A stretch of DNA of 53,709 nt from an uncultured Eubacteriales bacterium (GCA_900315255.1 OMYH01000016.1:1-53709); one strand, 5' to 3'; shown: positions 37,884 through 47,053, counted from the stretch's first letter. A program made the numbers and translations. Notes: generated by a model from the sequence alone, not told the origin.

Positions 37884-39035
37884 TCATTGTTTTATATATT
37901 GTTTTGCATATTCTCTTGCGGCAAGATCCGCAGCAAGTATATTATCGAGGGTGTCGGCAGTATCGACCTTAATATTCTGCGTAACAGTCTCGACTATTTC
38001 TCCTATATCGGTGAACGAAATTTTTCCGTTCAGGAACATTGAAACCGCCTCTTCATTTGCACCGTTGACAAGCACAGGCGCAGTGCCGCCCCTCTTCAGA
38101 GCCGCTTTGCAAGCACCCAGACACCTGAAGGTTTCATAATCGGGTTCGTAGAACGACAGCGAGCATGCTTTTGTCAGATCAAGCACGCCGACGTCACACG
38201 CTGTTCTGTCTGGATAAGTCAAAGCATACTGGATAGGTATTTTCATATCGGGTACACCCATTTGCGCTATAACAGAATTATCCACATATTCTATCATAGA
38301 GTGAACGATGCTTTCACGGTGTACGACCACATCGATATTATCTGCCGATACGTCAAACAGCCATCTTGCTTCTATTATTTCCAGACCCTTATTCATCATA
38401 CTTGCCGAATCAACGGTAATTTTAGCGCCCATGCTCCAGTTCGGGTGATTTAGCGCTTCTTCAACCGTAACATTTTTCAGCTGTTCATATGTTTTTCCGA
38501 AGAACGGACCTCCCGAAGCGGTAAGAATAAGCCTTTTTAGCATTTTCTTATCGTGGCAGCCCTGCAGACACTGGAAAATTGCAGAATGCTCGCTGTCTAC
38601 GGGATATATCCTCACGCCGCTCTCTGCGGCGCTGCTCATTACAAGATCGCCGCCGGCAACGAGAGTTTCTTTATTGGCAAGCGCAATATTCTTCCTTGCG
38701 GAAATAGCGGCTAAAGTCGGTCTTAATCCTATCATACCGACAACCGATGTCAAAACTGTGTCTGCCTCTTTTATAACGGCGGCTTCCATAAGGCCGTCCA
38801 TACCGTAAGATATTATTGTGTCGGTATCCTTTACGGCAGCGCGCAGCTTATCGGCATACTCCTTCGTACCCGCAACAGCAAGACGGGGTTTGAACCGTCT
38901 TATCTGTTCCTCAAGCAGATCGATACTTCTGTTTGCGGTGATCGCCGCAACACGTATATTAAGCTTGCTGCACACTTCAAGCGCCTGTGTTCCTATCGAA
39001 CCTGTTGAACCGAGAATAGATACACATTCCGTCAT
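37884..39035 (-). CDS. dxr: 1-deoxy-D-xylulose 5-phosphate reductoisomerase
   Basis: 383 residues. NADPH site GSTGSIG (9-15), LANKETLVAGG, the metal and substrate motif PVDSEHSAIFQCL with Asp and two Glu positions, TASGGPFFG and NHPNWSMGAKITVDSASMMNK. It makes MEP from DXP, the first committed step of the pathway whose last two enzymes are IspG and IspH, also in this window. It starts 3 bases after cdsA. Confidence 0.97.
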   Translation of the reverse strand: MTECVSILGSTGSIGTQALEVCSKLNIRVAAITANRSIDLLEEQIRRFKPRLAVAGTKEYADKLRAAVKDTDTIISYGMDGLMEAAVIKEADTVLTSVVGMIGLRPTLAAISARKNIALANKETLVAGGDLVMSSAAESGVRIYPVDSEHSAIFQCLQGCHDKKMLKRLILTASGGPFFGKTYEQLKNVTVEEALNHPNWSMGAKITVDSASMMNKGLEIIEARWLFDVSADNIDVVVHRESIVHSMIEYVDNSVIAQMGVPDMKIPIQYALTYPDRTACDVGVLDLTKACSLSFYEPDYETFRCLGACKAALKRGGTAPVLVNGANEEAVSMFLNGKISFTDIGEIVETVTQNIKVDTADTLDNILAADLAAREYAKQYIKQ

Positions 39036-39038
39036 AGC

Positions 39039-39878
39039 TTACCCCAGCCTTCCCGAAACGATCGGCATAAACATTACGATTATCATCATTACAGGCGAAG
39101 AGAAGATAACACTGTCAAAGCGGTCAAGCATACCGCCGTGACCGGGTATCAAAGAACCGTAATCCTTGACGCCGATACTTCTCTTGATAAGCGAGAAGCT
39201 AAGATCGCCTATTATAGAGATTATCGAACCTAATAATCCGAACAATCCCAATGAAAAATAATTTACTACTTCTCCTGTTTTGAAGAAGAATTTCTCAAAA
39301 ACAACTCCTATCAGAAGCGAAAGCAAAGCACCTGCTATCACTCCGGAAACAGCTCCTTCAACTGTTTTCTTCGGGCTTATCTTCGGGCATAGCTTATGCT
39401 TTCCGAGAAGACTTCCTCCGAAATATGCCGCTGCGTCGGCAAGCCACGGTGTAGCAAGCGCTGTCACGGCATAGAAAATACCGACAATATTAGACGAATG
39501 ATCAAACACATATATTACTGTCCACAATCCCAGAGTACACATCAGGGTAATGATGAAGGCATATGATAAATCAGGAAACACCACATGCTCATGATTGAAT
39601 ATCATAGACAGGAACAGTGCCGTAACATATACAAATGTCAATATCGGTACTACATAGTTGTATGAATAAAACAGGCAGAATATGAAGCAAAAGGCAATAC
39701 AGGGTACGGAAATAGTAAGCTTTTTGTCAAGCTTATTTGCAGATAAGCCTTCAAATACGCACATCGAAGCCACTATCGCAAAGCCGATATCAACAGCTAT
39801 TCCGTAAAAACTGCCCAGAATCATAATACCTACCGCTATCGGTATTCCTACCACTGCAGATAAAACACGGGTTTTCAT
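39039..39878 (-). CDS. cdsA: Phosphatidate cytidylyltransferase
   Basis: 279 residues with about eight membrane segments. The C-terminal signature GSLIPGHGGMLDRFDSVIF and the DAAAYFGGSLLGKHKLCPKI segment (Asp and Lys residues of the active site) are clear. It makes CDP-diacylglycerol from phosphatidic acid and CTP at the membrane, downstream of PlsC. It is separated by 3 bases from uppS and from dxr. Confidence 0.95.
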   Translation of the reverse strand: MKTRVLSAVVGIPIAVGIMILGSFYGIAVDIGFAIVASMCVFEGLSANKLDKKLTISVPCIAFCFIFCLFYSYNYVVPILTFVYVTALFLSMIFNHEHVVFPDLSYAFIITLMCTLGLWTVIYVFDHSSNIVGIFYAVTALATPWLADAAAYFGGSLLGKHKLCPKISPKKTVEGAVSGVIAGALLSLLIGVVFEKFFFKTGEVVNYFSLGLFGLLGSIISIIGDLSFSLIKRSIGVKDYGSLIPGHGGMLDRFDSVIFSSPVMMIIVMFMPIVSGRLG

Positions 39879-39881
39879 TGA

Positions 39882-40631
39882 TTACACACCACCAAATCTT
39901 CTGTTGCGTTTAGAGTACTCAAGCAGCGCTCTTTTCAGATCCTTTTCGGTATAGTCAGGCCACAATACATCGTCTATATAGTATTCTGCATATGCCGACT
40001 GCCACAAAAGAAAATTCGACGTTCTGTGTTCGCCGCTTGGTCTGATTATAAAGTCCGGATCGGGCTGACCTGCCGTATATAAATGATCCGAGATCAGCTT
40101 ATCGTCTATCTCTGACGGTGACAATTCACCCCTTGCGATACGCTGCCCTATCAGCTTCGCCGCATGAACGATCTCGGCACGTCCGCCGTAATTCATAGCC
40201 AAGTTGAGAACCATTCCGTCCCTGACCGACGACAGCTCCTGATTCTCCTTCATCAGCGCCTGAATATCCTCGGGAAATGCCGATATATCACCTATAAACC
40301 GCAGAATGATCGTATCATCTCTGAAATCTCTGAGCGCCTCCTGCAGATACTCCCTGAAATACCTCATCAGGGTATTGACCTCCTCGGGCGGTCTGTTCCA
40401 GTTCTCAGTGGAAAACGCATAAAGTGTAAGATACCTGATCCCTATATCGCTGCAATAGCGGCTTATTTTCCTGAAGGTTGTCGCCCCTGCCTTATGACCT
40501 GCAGTTCTCGGCAGACCTCTTTTCTTTGCCCATCTGCCGTTGCCGTCCATTATTATTCCCAGATGCTCGGGCAATTTTATTTTTGAAATATCAATATCAT
40601 CAGATGATGATACGCTTGAAAAGAATCCCAT
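39882..40631 (-). CDS. uppS: Undecaprenyl diphosphate synthase
   Basis: 249 residues. The catalytic Asp29 in LGIIMDGNGRWAKKRGLPR, with GHKAG, TLYAFSTENW and the late IRPSGEHRTSNFLLWQ segment. It extends farnesyl diphosphate with IPP to the C55 carrier used for peptidoglycan and teichoic acid synthesis. It lies between frr and cdsA. Confidence 0.97.
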   Translation of the reverse strand: MGFFSSVSSSDDIDISKIKLPEHLGIIMDGNGRWAKKRGLPRTAGHKAGATTFRKISRYCSDIGIRYLTLYAFSTENWNRPPEEVNTLMRYFREYLQEALRDFRDDTIILRFIGDISAFPEDIQALMKENQELSSVRDGMVLNLAMNYGGRAEIVHAAKLIGQRIARGELSPSEIDDKLISDHLYTAGQPDPDFIIRPSGEHRTSNFLLWQSAYAEYYIDDVLWPDYTEKDLKRALLEYSKRNRRFGGV

Positions 40632-40649
40632 AAGCTAACACCAAAGCCG

Positions 40650-41204
40650 TCAGATCGACATTACTTCTTTCTGCTTCGCCTCGCAAAGCTGATCTATCTG
40701 CTTGATATACTTATCTGTAAGCTCCTGAACCTTCTTCTCCATCTTCTTGAGATCGTCCTCGGTGATATCACCGCTCTTCTTCATCTTCTTGAAGTCCTCT
40801 ATCGTATCACGGCGGATATTTCTGATATGAACTTTCTTTGCCTCTGCCGTCTTTGATACATCCTTAACAATATCCTTACGTCTGTCCTCGGTGAGCGGCG
40901 GGAAAATAAGACGAATGATCTTGCCGTCGTTCTGAGGATTGATGCCTATATCCGATGACTGGATAGCTCTCTCGATAGCTTTCAGAACGGTAGCGTCCCA
41001 GGGCTGGATCGTTAGGGTTCTTGCTTCTGTTACAGAAACAGCTGCGACCGCATTGATTGGCGTAGGCGAGCCGTAGTAGTCTACCGTAATTCTGTCGAGA
41101 ATGTTCGGATTTGCACGACCTGCTCTGATCTCTCTGTACTCTACCTCAAGATGATCTACTCTTTTGTTCATTCTTTCTTCGCATTTTTTAAGTGTTTCTT
41201 TCAT
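40650..41204 (-). CDS. frr: Ribosome recycling factor
   Basis: 184 residues. The start MKETLKKCEERMNKRVDHLE, then REIRAGRANPNILDRI and VDYYGSPTPI, PPLTEDRRKDIVK and the long helical C-terminus are diagnostic. It splits post-termination ribosomes with EF-G. It is 18 bases before uppS and 32 after pyrH. Confidence 0.97.
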   Translation of the reverse strand: MKETLKKCEERMNKRVDHLEVEYREIRAGRANPNILDRITVDYYGSPTPINAVAAVSVTEARTLTIQPWDATVLKAIERAIQSSDIGINPQNDGKIIRLIFPPLTEDRRKDIVKDVSKTAEAKKVHIRNIRRDTIEDFKKMKKSGDITEDDLKKMEKKVQELTDKYIKQIDQLCEAKQKEVMSI

Positions 41205-41236
41205 TGTTTATTCCTCCGTAATTCTGTATTATTATC

Positions 41237-41944
41237 TCAGTTAGTAACGACCGTTCCGACATTTTCGCCGCAGACAGCCTTGACAATATTATCTGTATCC
41301 TCCACACTGAACACAAGTATCGGCAGTGAGTTATCCATGCAAAGCGACGCTGCTGTGCTGTCCATCACCTGAAGTCCCTTGTCAAGGACCTCCTTGAACG
41401 TGAGCGTATCGTACTTGACCGCATCGTCAAATTTGTGAGGATCTTTGTCATATACTCCGTCAACCATAGTCGCCTTGAGCATTACGTCTGCTCCGACCTC
41501 GATCGCTCTCAGAGCTGCGCCCGTATCTGTTGAGAAAAACGGATTTCCCGTACCGCAGCCGAACACTACGACTCTGCCCCTGCTAAGATGTCTTTGAGCC
41601 TTATCCTTTACATAAAGCTCGGCAACCTGCGGCATAGCCAGAGCGGTCTGAACTCTTGCGTCAACGCCCATCTGCTGCAGTGTGTCTGCTACACCCAGAG
41701 CATTGATCACCGTGGCAAGCATTCCCATATGATCTGCTCGTGTTCTGTCCATACTGCCGCTTGATCTTCCTCTCCAGAAATTTCCGCCTCCGACAACTAT
41801 CGCAACTTCCACGCCCATGCCGATAAGCGTCTTGACAGGCTCGCAGTATTTTGTCACCGTATCAAAATCGATACCGGATCTCTGTTCTCCGGCAAGAGCT
41901 TCTCCGCTGAGCTTGAGGAGAACTCTTTTATATTTAGGTTCCAT
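41237..41944 (-). CDS. pyrH: Uridylate kinase
   Basis: 235 residues. The nucleotide-binding [38 protein letters not shown] and [16 protein letters not shown] are typical of bacterial PyrH (UMP to UDP). It is the first gene of pyrH-frr-uppS-cdsA-dxr-rseP-ispG-hyp-polC, transcribed from the promoter at 42005-42033. Confidence 0.97.
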   Translation of the reverse strand: MEPKYKRVLLKLSGEALAGEQRSGIDFDTVTKYCEPVKTLIGMGVEVAIVVGGGNFWRGRSSGSMDRTRADHMGMLATVINALGVADTLQQMGVDARVQTALAMPQVAELYVKDKAQRHLSRGRVVVFGCGTGNPFFSTDTGAALRAIEVGADVMLKATMVDGVYDKDPHKFDDAVKYDTLTFKEVLDKGLQVMDSTAASLCMDNSLPILVFSVEDTDNIVKAVCGENVGTVVTN

Positions 41945-42004
41945 TTATGATCAATCCTCCGTTTTATATATCCAAATTCTCGGTAATTTTTCGCTATTAC
42001 TACT

Positions 42005-42033
42005 ATTTTACAATAAACTGTGCAATCTGTAAA
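42005..42033 (-). promoter_or_regulatory. Promoter of the pyrH operon
   Basis: Minus strand TTTACA (42033-42028), 17-base spacer, TAAAAT (42010-42005), about 60 bases before pyrH. The remainder of 42034-42326 is AT-rich and non-coding. A TTGACA at 42207 on the plus strand lacks a properly spaced -10. Confidence 0.65.
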
Positions 42034-42326
42034 GAAGAAATATTCATTATTCATGATTTTTTAAAATTCGATTTCTCGTTATCAGTATCTATTTTTGACG
42101 AATAATTATGTTCATATATATTATTATCCTATTATCTGTCCCGATTAAAATTGGAGCGAAATCCAACGGCTGCGTTTATATTTTTATGCATACCGTTTTT
42201 TCTGGCGTTTGACAATTATTCACATAAGTCCGACTTATATATTGAAAAGTCGTTCTGCTTAGTAATGACAATAATGTATTTCAATTTCCATTTTAAAAAA
42301 TCCGGATATGAGAATACTAATGTCAA

Positions 42327-42499
42327 GGTAGGTGCTGATCAAATCGAGTACTCATATCGCGCGGCAGATTTTCAGGCAAATTGTTCGAAAAATTCGCAGG
42401 AATACTGACGTATTTCAAGAATTTTGAGAGCAATTTGGCGAAAAGATGCAAGCGAGATGGGTGCTCAGCCCAAAGGGCGTGAATTGATCAGCAGCTGCC
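42327..42499. mobile_element. Inverted-terminal-repeat element, diverged copy 2, in the spoIVB leader
   Basis: Terminal repeats GGTAGGTGCTGATCAA (42327-42342) and TTGATCAGCAGCTGCC (42484-42499) match at 14 of 16 positions. The interior (TTCAGGCAAATTGTTCGAAA, GCAGGAATACTGACGTATTT, GATGCAAGC) is clearly homologous to the copies at 11541, 44692 and 53612. The GTCC/GGAC stem of those copies is GCCC/GGGC here (42468-42478). It ends next to the spoIVB ribosome site. ORFs crossing it are artefacts. Confidence 0.75.
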
Positions 42500-42513
42500 A
42501 AGGAGGTGATAAT

Positions 42514-43746
42514 TTGAGAAAAGCAATAAGATCGGTATGTGTTCTTTTAACTGTTATTTGTACAGTTGTTTTTTCGTTCTGTATTTCAATGAGCAAGAAA
42601 TTGCCCGATGATTATATTTTTAATAAAAACGAAAAATTGACCGTTGCACGATACGGCTTCATGTCGTTCCGAAAAAACCGACCCGATACAACGGTAAGCT
42701 GCTCTCTCGGGAACGATTCCTCGGACGGGAAACTCATGTTTATGAATATCATTCCCGTAAAAGATGTAAATCTTCATATGCAGGAGAAAAAATATGTTAT
42801 ACCGTGCGGTAATATTTTCGGAATAAAATTTTATTCAAAGGGTGCGGTAATAATAAAATGCGCAGATGTTTCCGATAATTTTCAAAACATGAACCCCGGA
42901 ACGGAATGCGGTCTGAAGGCAGGAGATACTATAATAAAAATAAACGGAGAAAAAGTGCTGTCATGCATGGACGTTGAAGCCGCCGTAAAGCTGAGCGGCG
43001 GTGAGCCTATCTCTATAACGTATGACCGCAGCGGAAGCGTTTCGGAAACGACGATCACTCCCGTACGATCTTCGGAAAACGAATATCGGCTCGGGTTATG
43101 GATAAGAGATTCGTGCGCAGGACTCGGGACCATGACCTTCTACGATCCCGATTTGGGCTGTTTTGCTTCGTTGGGTCACGGCATTTGTGACAGCGACACG
43201 GGAAATCTTATGATCCTCGACAAAGCGACCATCACTGACGCCAGGATCAGCAGCATAACCAAGGGTACAGATGGGATCACGGGAAGTATCAACGGTTATT
43301 TCGCTGATGACCGCTCTATCGGATATGCTGTCGGCAATACCGATACGGGATTGTACGGAAAGCTCAGTGTTTTCCCGTCAGAGAACAAGCCTATCGAAAT
43401 TGCAAATATTCAGGACGTAAAAAAAGGTCCTGCACAGATTTTGTGCACTTTGGACGATGAAGGACCAAAATATTACGATATTGAAATCACCCGAGTTGAC
43501 TATGACGAGAATAATAAGACAAAAAATTTGCAGATCACTGCCACAGACGAGAGATTATTGGCGAAAACAGGCGGAATTATCCAGGGAATGAGCGGAAGTC
43601 CAATATTACAAAACGGTAAATTAATCGGCGCAGTCACACATGTTCTTGTGACAAATTCCTCCAAGGGTTATGGCATTTTTGCTCAGAATATGTATACCGA
43701 AATGGAAAACTGTTTGATGGAAGGAAATTATATTACAGTTTTGTAA
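42514..43746 (+). CDS. spoIVB: SpoIVB serine peptidase
   Basis: 410 residues starting at the TTG at 42514, directly after AAGGAGGTGAT. A longer ATG reading would translate the repeat element and is rejected. One N-terminal membrane segment (5-26), a PDZ domain (about 115-185, PGTECGLKAGDTIIKINGE), and an S55 peptidase domain with GHGI (catalytic His) and GMSGSPILQNGKLIG (catalytic Ser). SpoIVB is secreted from the forespore into the intermembrane space and triggers pro-sigma-K processing. It lies before spo0A, as is usual. Confidence 0.94.
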   Translation: MRKAIRSVCVLLTVICTVVFSFCISMSKKLPDDYIFNKNEKLTVARYGFMSFRKNRPDTTVSCSLGNDSSDGKLMFMNIIPVKDVNLHMQEKKYVIPCGNIFGIKFYSKGAVIIKCADVSDNFQNMNPGTECGLKAGDTIIKINGEKVLSCMDVEAAVKLSGGEPISITYDRSGSVSETTITPVRSSENEYRLGLWIRDSCAGLGTMTFYDPDLGCFASLGHGICDSDTGNLMILDKATITDARISSITKGTDGITGSINGYFADDRSIGYAVGNTDTGLYGKLSVFPSENKPIEIANIQDVKKGPAQILCTLDDEGPKYYDIEITRVDYDENNKTKNLQITATDERLLAKTGGIIQGMSGSPILQNGKLIGAVTHVLVTNSSKGYGIFAQNMYTEMENCLMEGNYITVL

Positions 43747-43759
43747 TATAATATTACAA
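43741..43759. other. Perfect palindrome at the end of spoIVB
   Basis: TTGTAATATAATATTACAA spans the spoIVB stop codon and may act as a weak terminator, since TTTTG follows, or as a binding site in the spo0A promoter region. The motif ATTACA(G/A)TTTTGTA occurs twice in this stretch. Confidence 0.4.
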
Positions 43760-43778
43760 TTTTGTATTCGTTATTCTA

Positions 43779-43807
43779 TTGCTATTTTTGCCAGTTTATG
43801 GTAATAT
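43779..43807 (+). promoter_or_regulatory. Possible promoter of spo0A
   Basis: TTGCTA (43779-43784), 17-base spacer, TAATAT (43802-43807), about 45 bases before the ATG. It is the only sigma-A-like pair I see in the spacer. No sigma-H sequence is obvious. Confidence 0.4.
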
Positions 43808-43854
43808 ATGTTCACAGCACCAGTGAGTGTAAAAAAAACCGGGAGGTTAAAAAA

Positions 43855-44634
43855 ATGCAAAACACAATTAAGTTACTGATTTCCGAAGACAAATCTGCTT
43901 TTTCGGCAGACGAGATCGCCTGCTTCAACTCCTACGGCATCGAGGTCAACTTCTGCCCTAAGGACGGATTAGTCGTAATGGATCAAATCAAAGCGCTGCA
44001 GCCCGATGTTGTGATCCTTGATATGTTCATGGCGCGCGCAGACGCAGTGGGCGTACTCAAAAGCTTTGATAAAGCTGCTGCAAAAGCAGATCCGATCTTC
44101 ATTGTAGCGTCGTCGTTTGACAATGATATTCTCCAGCGTGAGATCGCAGAATGCGGAGGCTCATATTTTGTAATAAAGCCATACAATGCAGGCACAATGG
44201 CGATGAGCATCTCGGAGTTCTGTAAATTCAAGCATTCAAAAGCAAGCAGGCTTGTTTCGGCAGAACCTGCTGCGACAGTCAGCACAGAGGTGAATGTTAC
44301 GCAGATCCTCCATCAGATAGGAGTTCCTGCTCACATTAAGGGGTATCATTACCTGCGTGACGCAATTATAATGGCGATCGAAGATCCCGGGATCATCAAC
44401 GCCGTAACGAAATCTCTCTACCCGTCTGTTGCGAAGATATACGGCACCACATCTTCAAGAGTAGAACGGGCAATACGTCACGCTATTGAGGTTGCATGGG
44501 ATCGAGGTGATGTTGACGTACTGAACTCATACTTCGGCTACACCATACACACAGGCCGAGGCAAGCCCACCAACAGCGAGTTTATCGCAATGATCTCCGA
44601 TAAGCTCAGACTACAGTTCAAGACATTGGCCTGA
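43855..44634 (+). CDS. spo0A: Sporulation master regulator Spo0A
   Basis: 259 residues from the ATG at 43855, preceded by GGGAGGTT. The receiver domain (1-120) keeps phosphoacceptor Asp56 and Lys108, but its acidic pair is Glu11-Asp12 and the usual MPHLDG after the Asp is MARADA. The C-terminal DNA-binding domain (140-259, [46 protein letters not shown]) is strongly conserved. Phosphorylated Spo0A starts sporulation. A strong terminator follows. Confidence 0.96.
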   Translation: MQNTIKLLISEDKSAFSADEIACFNSYGIEVNFCPKDGLVVMDQIKALQPDVVILDMFMARADAVGVLKSFDKAAAKADPIFIVASSFDNDILQREIAECGGSYFVIKPYNAGTMAMSISEFCKFKHSKASRLVSAEPAATVSTEVNVTQILHQIGVPAHIKGYHYLRDAIIMAIEDPGIINAVTKSLYPSVAKIYGTTSSRVERAIRHAIEVAWDRGDVDVLNSYFGYTIHTGRGKPTNSEFIAMISDKLRLQFKTLA

Positions 44635-44650
44635 ACGGTTTTTACTCCGA

Positions 44651-44695
44651 AAACTCCCCTTCCCGAACAATACGGGAGGGGGAGTTTAGTTTTAA
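44651..44695 (+). terminator. Strong intrinsic terminator of spo0A
   Basis: AAACTCCCCTTCCCG (44651-44665) pairs with CGGGAGGGGGAGTTT (44673-44687) with one G-U pair, followed by TAGTTTT. The mobile element at 44692 begins inside its T-tract. Confidence 0.9.
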
Positions 44696-44868
44696 GGAGA
44701 CACTGATTAAATCGAGTGCCGAAGTTGCGCCGTCAGATTTTTAGGCAAATTGTGCGAAAAATCCGCAGGAATACTGACGTATTTCAATTTTGAGTGCAAT
44801 TTGACAAAAAGATGCAAGCAAATTTGGTGCTCAGTCCGAAGGACGTGATTTAATCAGTGGTTCCTTAA
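44692..44868. mobile_element. TTAA-ended inverted-terminal-repeat element, copy 3
   Basis: 177 bp with TTAAGGAGACACTGATTAAAT at the left and ATTTAATCAGTGGTTCCTTAA at the right. This is the longest copy, with the GTCC-GAA-GGAC hairpin (44834-44844). It lies between convergent spo0A and topA; its right TTAA supplies the topA stop codon (44865-44867). No ORF. Confidence 0.85.
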
Positions 44869-46949
44869 CCTTCAATATTTTTCTTATACCCGCAGCCCTC
44901 TTCGTCGTTACAAACAAGCATTGGCTTTTTTCCTGCTTTTTTGAACAGCATATTGCCGCAGTTGGGGCATTTCTCGCTTGTAGGCTCACTCCACGAGGCA
45001 AAACGGCAGTTCGGGAAATTCCCGCAGCCATAGAACGGCTTCCCTCTTTTTGTGTGCCTGATGATAATATCTCCGCCGCATTTCGGACAGGGAATATCAA
45101 GCTTCTCCACAAACTTTTTCACTGTCTTGCACTCGGGATAACCCGAGCAGGCGATGAACTTACCGTATCTGCCGTATTTGTATACCATCGGCTTGCCGCA
45201 GTTTTCGCAGATATAGTCCGTTTTATCCTCTTCAAGGTCATATTTCTGACCGTCCATATCCTCTTTGGCTTTCTTGAGTGTTTCCTCAAAGTCGCCGTAG
45301 AATCCGTGCAGCAGCTGTACCCACTGTTCGTTTCCGTGTTCGACTTCGTCAAGCTCGTTTTCCATCTGTGCGGTGAATTTCACGTTTACTATTTTCGGAA
45401 AACGTTCCTTCATGAGCTTCGTGATAACCTCTCCAAGCTCTGTCGGATAGAGAGTTTTTGCTTCACGTTTTACGTAATTTCGGCTGACTAAAGTTGTTAT
45501 AGTGGCGGAATATGTCGAGGGTCGTCCTATCCCGTTTTCTTCAAGCGCTTTGATAAGCGACGCCTCTGTATACCGTGCAGGCGGCTGTGTAAAGTGCTGA
45601 TTTGGCACGATCTCCTTTGCTCTGACAGACATACCGCTTTCGAGCGGAGGGAGCTGAGTTTCCTTTTCCTCTGCGGTATCCTTTCCCTCCACATAGAGAA
45701 CGGTGAAGCCGTCAAAATCAACTCTGTAACCGCTTGCCTTAAAGGTATAACCGTTGCCCTCTATATCCGCCTGAGTGGTCTTTTGGATACACTCAGCCAT
45801 CTGAGAAGCGATGAACCTCTCCCAAATAAGCTTATACAGTTTGAACTGATCTGAGCTGAGATTCTTTTTTATCTTATTCGGGGCTAAATCTATCATAGTG
45901 GGTCTTATCGCCTCGTGTCCGTCCTGAGCGTTGCTTCTTGACTTAAACACCCTGGGCTTTTTCGGGAGATATTTCTCTCCCCATGTGTTCTCTATATAGG
46001 ATTTAGCGTCGTTCAGTGCGTCCTGAGATATTCTCAGAGAGTCTGTTCTCATATAGGTGATAAGACCGACTGCACCTATTCCGTCTACGGTAACGCCTTC
46101 GTATAATTCCTGTGCTACCTTCATGGTGCGCTTTGACTGAAAGCCGAGCTTTCGTGATGCGTCCTGTTGGAGCGTTGATGTTATGAACGGCGGCGCAGGC
46201 TGACGTTTTCTCGTTCCGTGCTTGACGTTAGCAACCGTATATTCTGCCCCCTCCAGGTCCGACATTACCTTGTCGGCCTGCTCTTTGTTTGTGATCTTTA
46301 TTTTTTTGCCCTCATGAGCATAGAGAGAGGCAGAAAAAGCCTTTCGCTCGCCCTTTGGGATAAATTTTCCGTCTATTGTCCAGTACTCCTCGGGGACAAA
46401 TGCTCTTATCTCATTTTCCCTGTCAACAACGATCCTCAGAGCCACAGACTGAACTCGCCCTGCCGAGAGTCCTCTTCTGATCTTCTGAGAAATAAACGGG
46501 CTGAGTTTATATCCGACAAGTCTGTCGAGTATACGCCGTGCCTGCTGAGCGTTCACAAGATCAATGTCTATGCTTCTGGGATTAGCCATACCGTTTGCAA
46601 CACCGGTCTTGGTTATCTCATTGAACTCAACTCTGTTCTTGCTTTCGAGCGGCAGTCCGAGTATATATGCAAGGTGCCACGAAATAGCCTCTCCCTCACG
46701 GTCGGGGTCGGTCGCAAGATACACATGGTCGCACTTGTCAACTGCGGCTTTCATCTCGGCGATCAGCTTTTCCTTATCCTTCATTATCTCATATTTGGGA
46801 GCAAAATCATGCTTTACATCAACGCTTAGACGTTTCTCCGGCAGATCTCTGACATGACCCTTTGAAGCAAGCACCGTATAGCCGCTGCCCAGATATTTTT
46901 GTATTGTATGTGCCTTTGACGGCGACTCAACTATTACTAAATCGGACAT
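44865..46949 (-). CDS. topA: DNA topoisomerase I
   Basis: 694 residues. The Toprim start VIVESPSKAHTIQKYL, ATDPDREGEAI (79-89), and active-site Tyr299 in GLITYMRTDSLRIS. Three C-terminal C4 zinc ribbons (CENCGKPM, CPKCGGDI, CPNCGNML) close the protein. It relaxes negative supercoils. The reading frame ends exactly in the right terminus of the mobile element, so the final residues (KKNIEG) could have been set by its insertion. First of two DNA-metabolism genes with dprA upstream. Confidence 0.97.
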   Translation of the reverse strand: MSDLVIVESPSKAHTIQKYLGSGYTVLASKGHVRDLPEKRLSVDVKHDFAPKYEIMKDKEKLIAEMKAAVDKCDHVYLATDPDREGEAISWHLAYILGLPLESKNRVEFNEITKTGVANGMANPRSIDIDLVNAQQARRILDRLVGYKLSPFISQKIRRGLSAGRVQSVALRIVVDRENEIRAFVPEEYWTIDGKFIPKGERKAFSASLYAHEGKKIKITNKEQADKVMSDLEGAEYTVANVKHGTRKRQPAPPFITSTLQQDASRKLGFQSKRTMKVAQELYEGVTVDGIGAVGLITYMRTDSLRISQDALNDAKSYIENTWGEKYLPKKPRVFKSRSNAQDGHEAIRPTMIDLAPNKIKKNLSSDQFKLYKLIWERFIASQMAECIQKTTQADIEGNGYTFKASGYRVDFDGFTVLYVEGKDTAEEKETQLPPLESGMSVRAKEIVPNQHFTQPPARYTEASLIKALEENGIGRPSTYSATITTLVSRNYVKREAKTLYPTELGEVITKLMKERFPKIVNVKFTAQMENELDEVEHGNEQWVQLLHGFYGDFEETLKKAKEDMDGQKYDLEEDKTDYICENCGKPMVYKYGRYGKFIACSGYPECKTVKKFVEKLDIPCPKCGGDIIIRHTKRGKPFYGCGNFPNCRFASWSEPTSEKCPNCGNMLFKKAGKKPMLVCNDEEGCGYKKNIEG

Positions 46950-46990
46950 TTAATTACCTCCACAATTAAGGTATGATCTTATAATACATA

Positions 46991-47053
46991 TCTTTTCTTT
47001 ATTCTCTTTATTCTCTTTATTTTCTTTATATCTTTATTTTCTTTATATCTTTT
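46991..47053. repeat. Pyrimidine-rich tandem repeat between dprA and topA
   Basis: Nine-base units of the CTTTATTCT type (CTTTATTCT, CTTTATTCT, CTTTATTTT) pass into a duplicated CTTTATATCTTT, with the tract running into the last codons of dprA (stop 47043-47045). Purine-rich on the coding strand. A slippage-prone tract near the topA ribosome region. Confidence 0.7.

Noticed and set aside
42180..42320. Sigma-F/G promoter for spoIVB
   Set aside because: Partial matches such as CATTTTA at 42289 lack a -35 at acceptable spacing.
42151..42408. 85-residue ORF before spoIVB
   Set aside because: Half of it lies in the diverged repeat element. No ribosome site or family.
42424..42513. N-terminal extension of SpoIVB from an ATG
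   Set aside because: It would translate the repeat element. The TTG at 42514 follows a near-perfect ribosome site.
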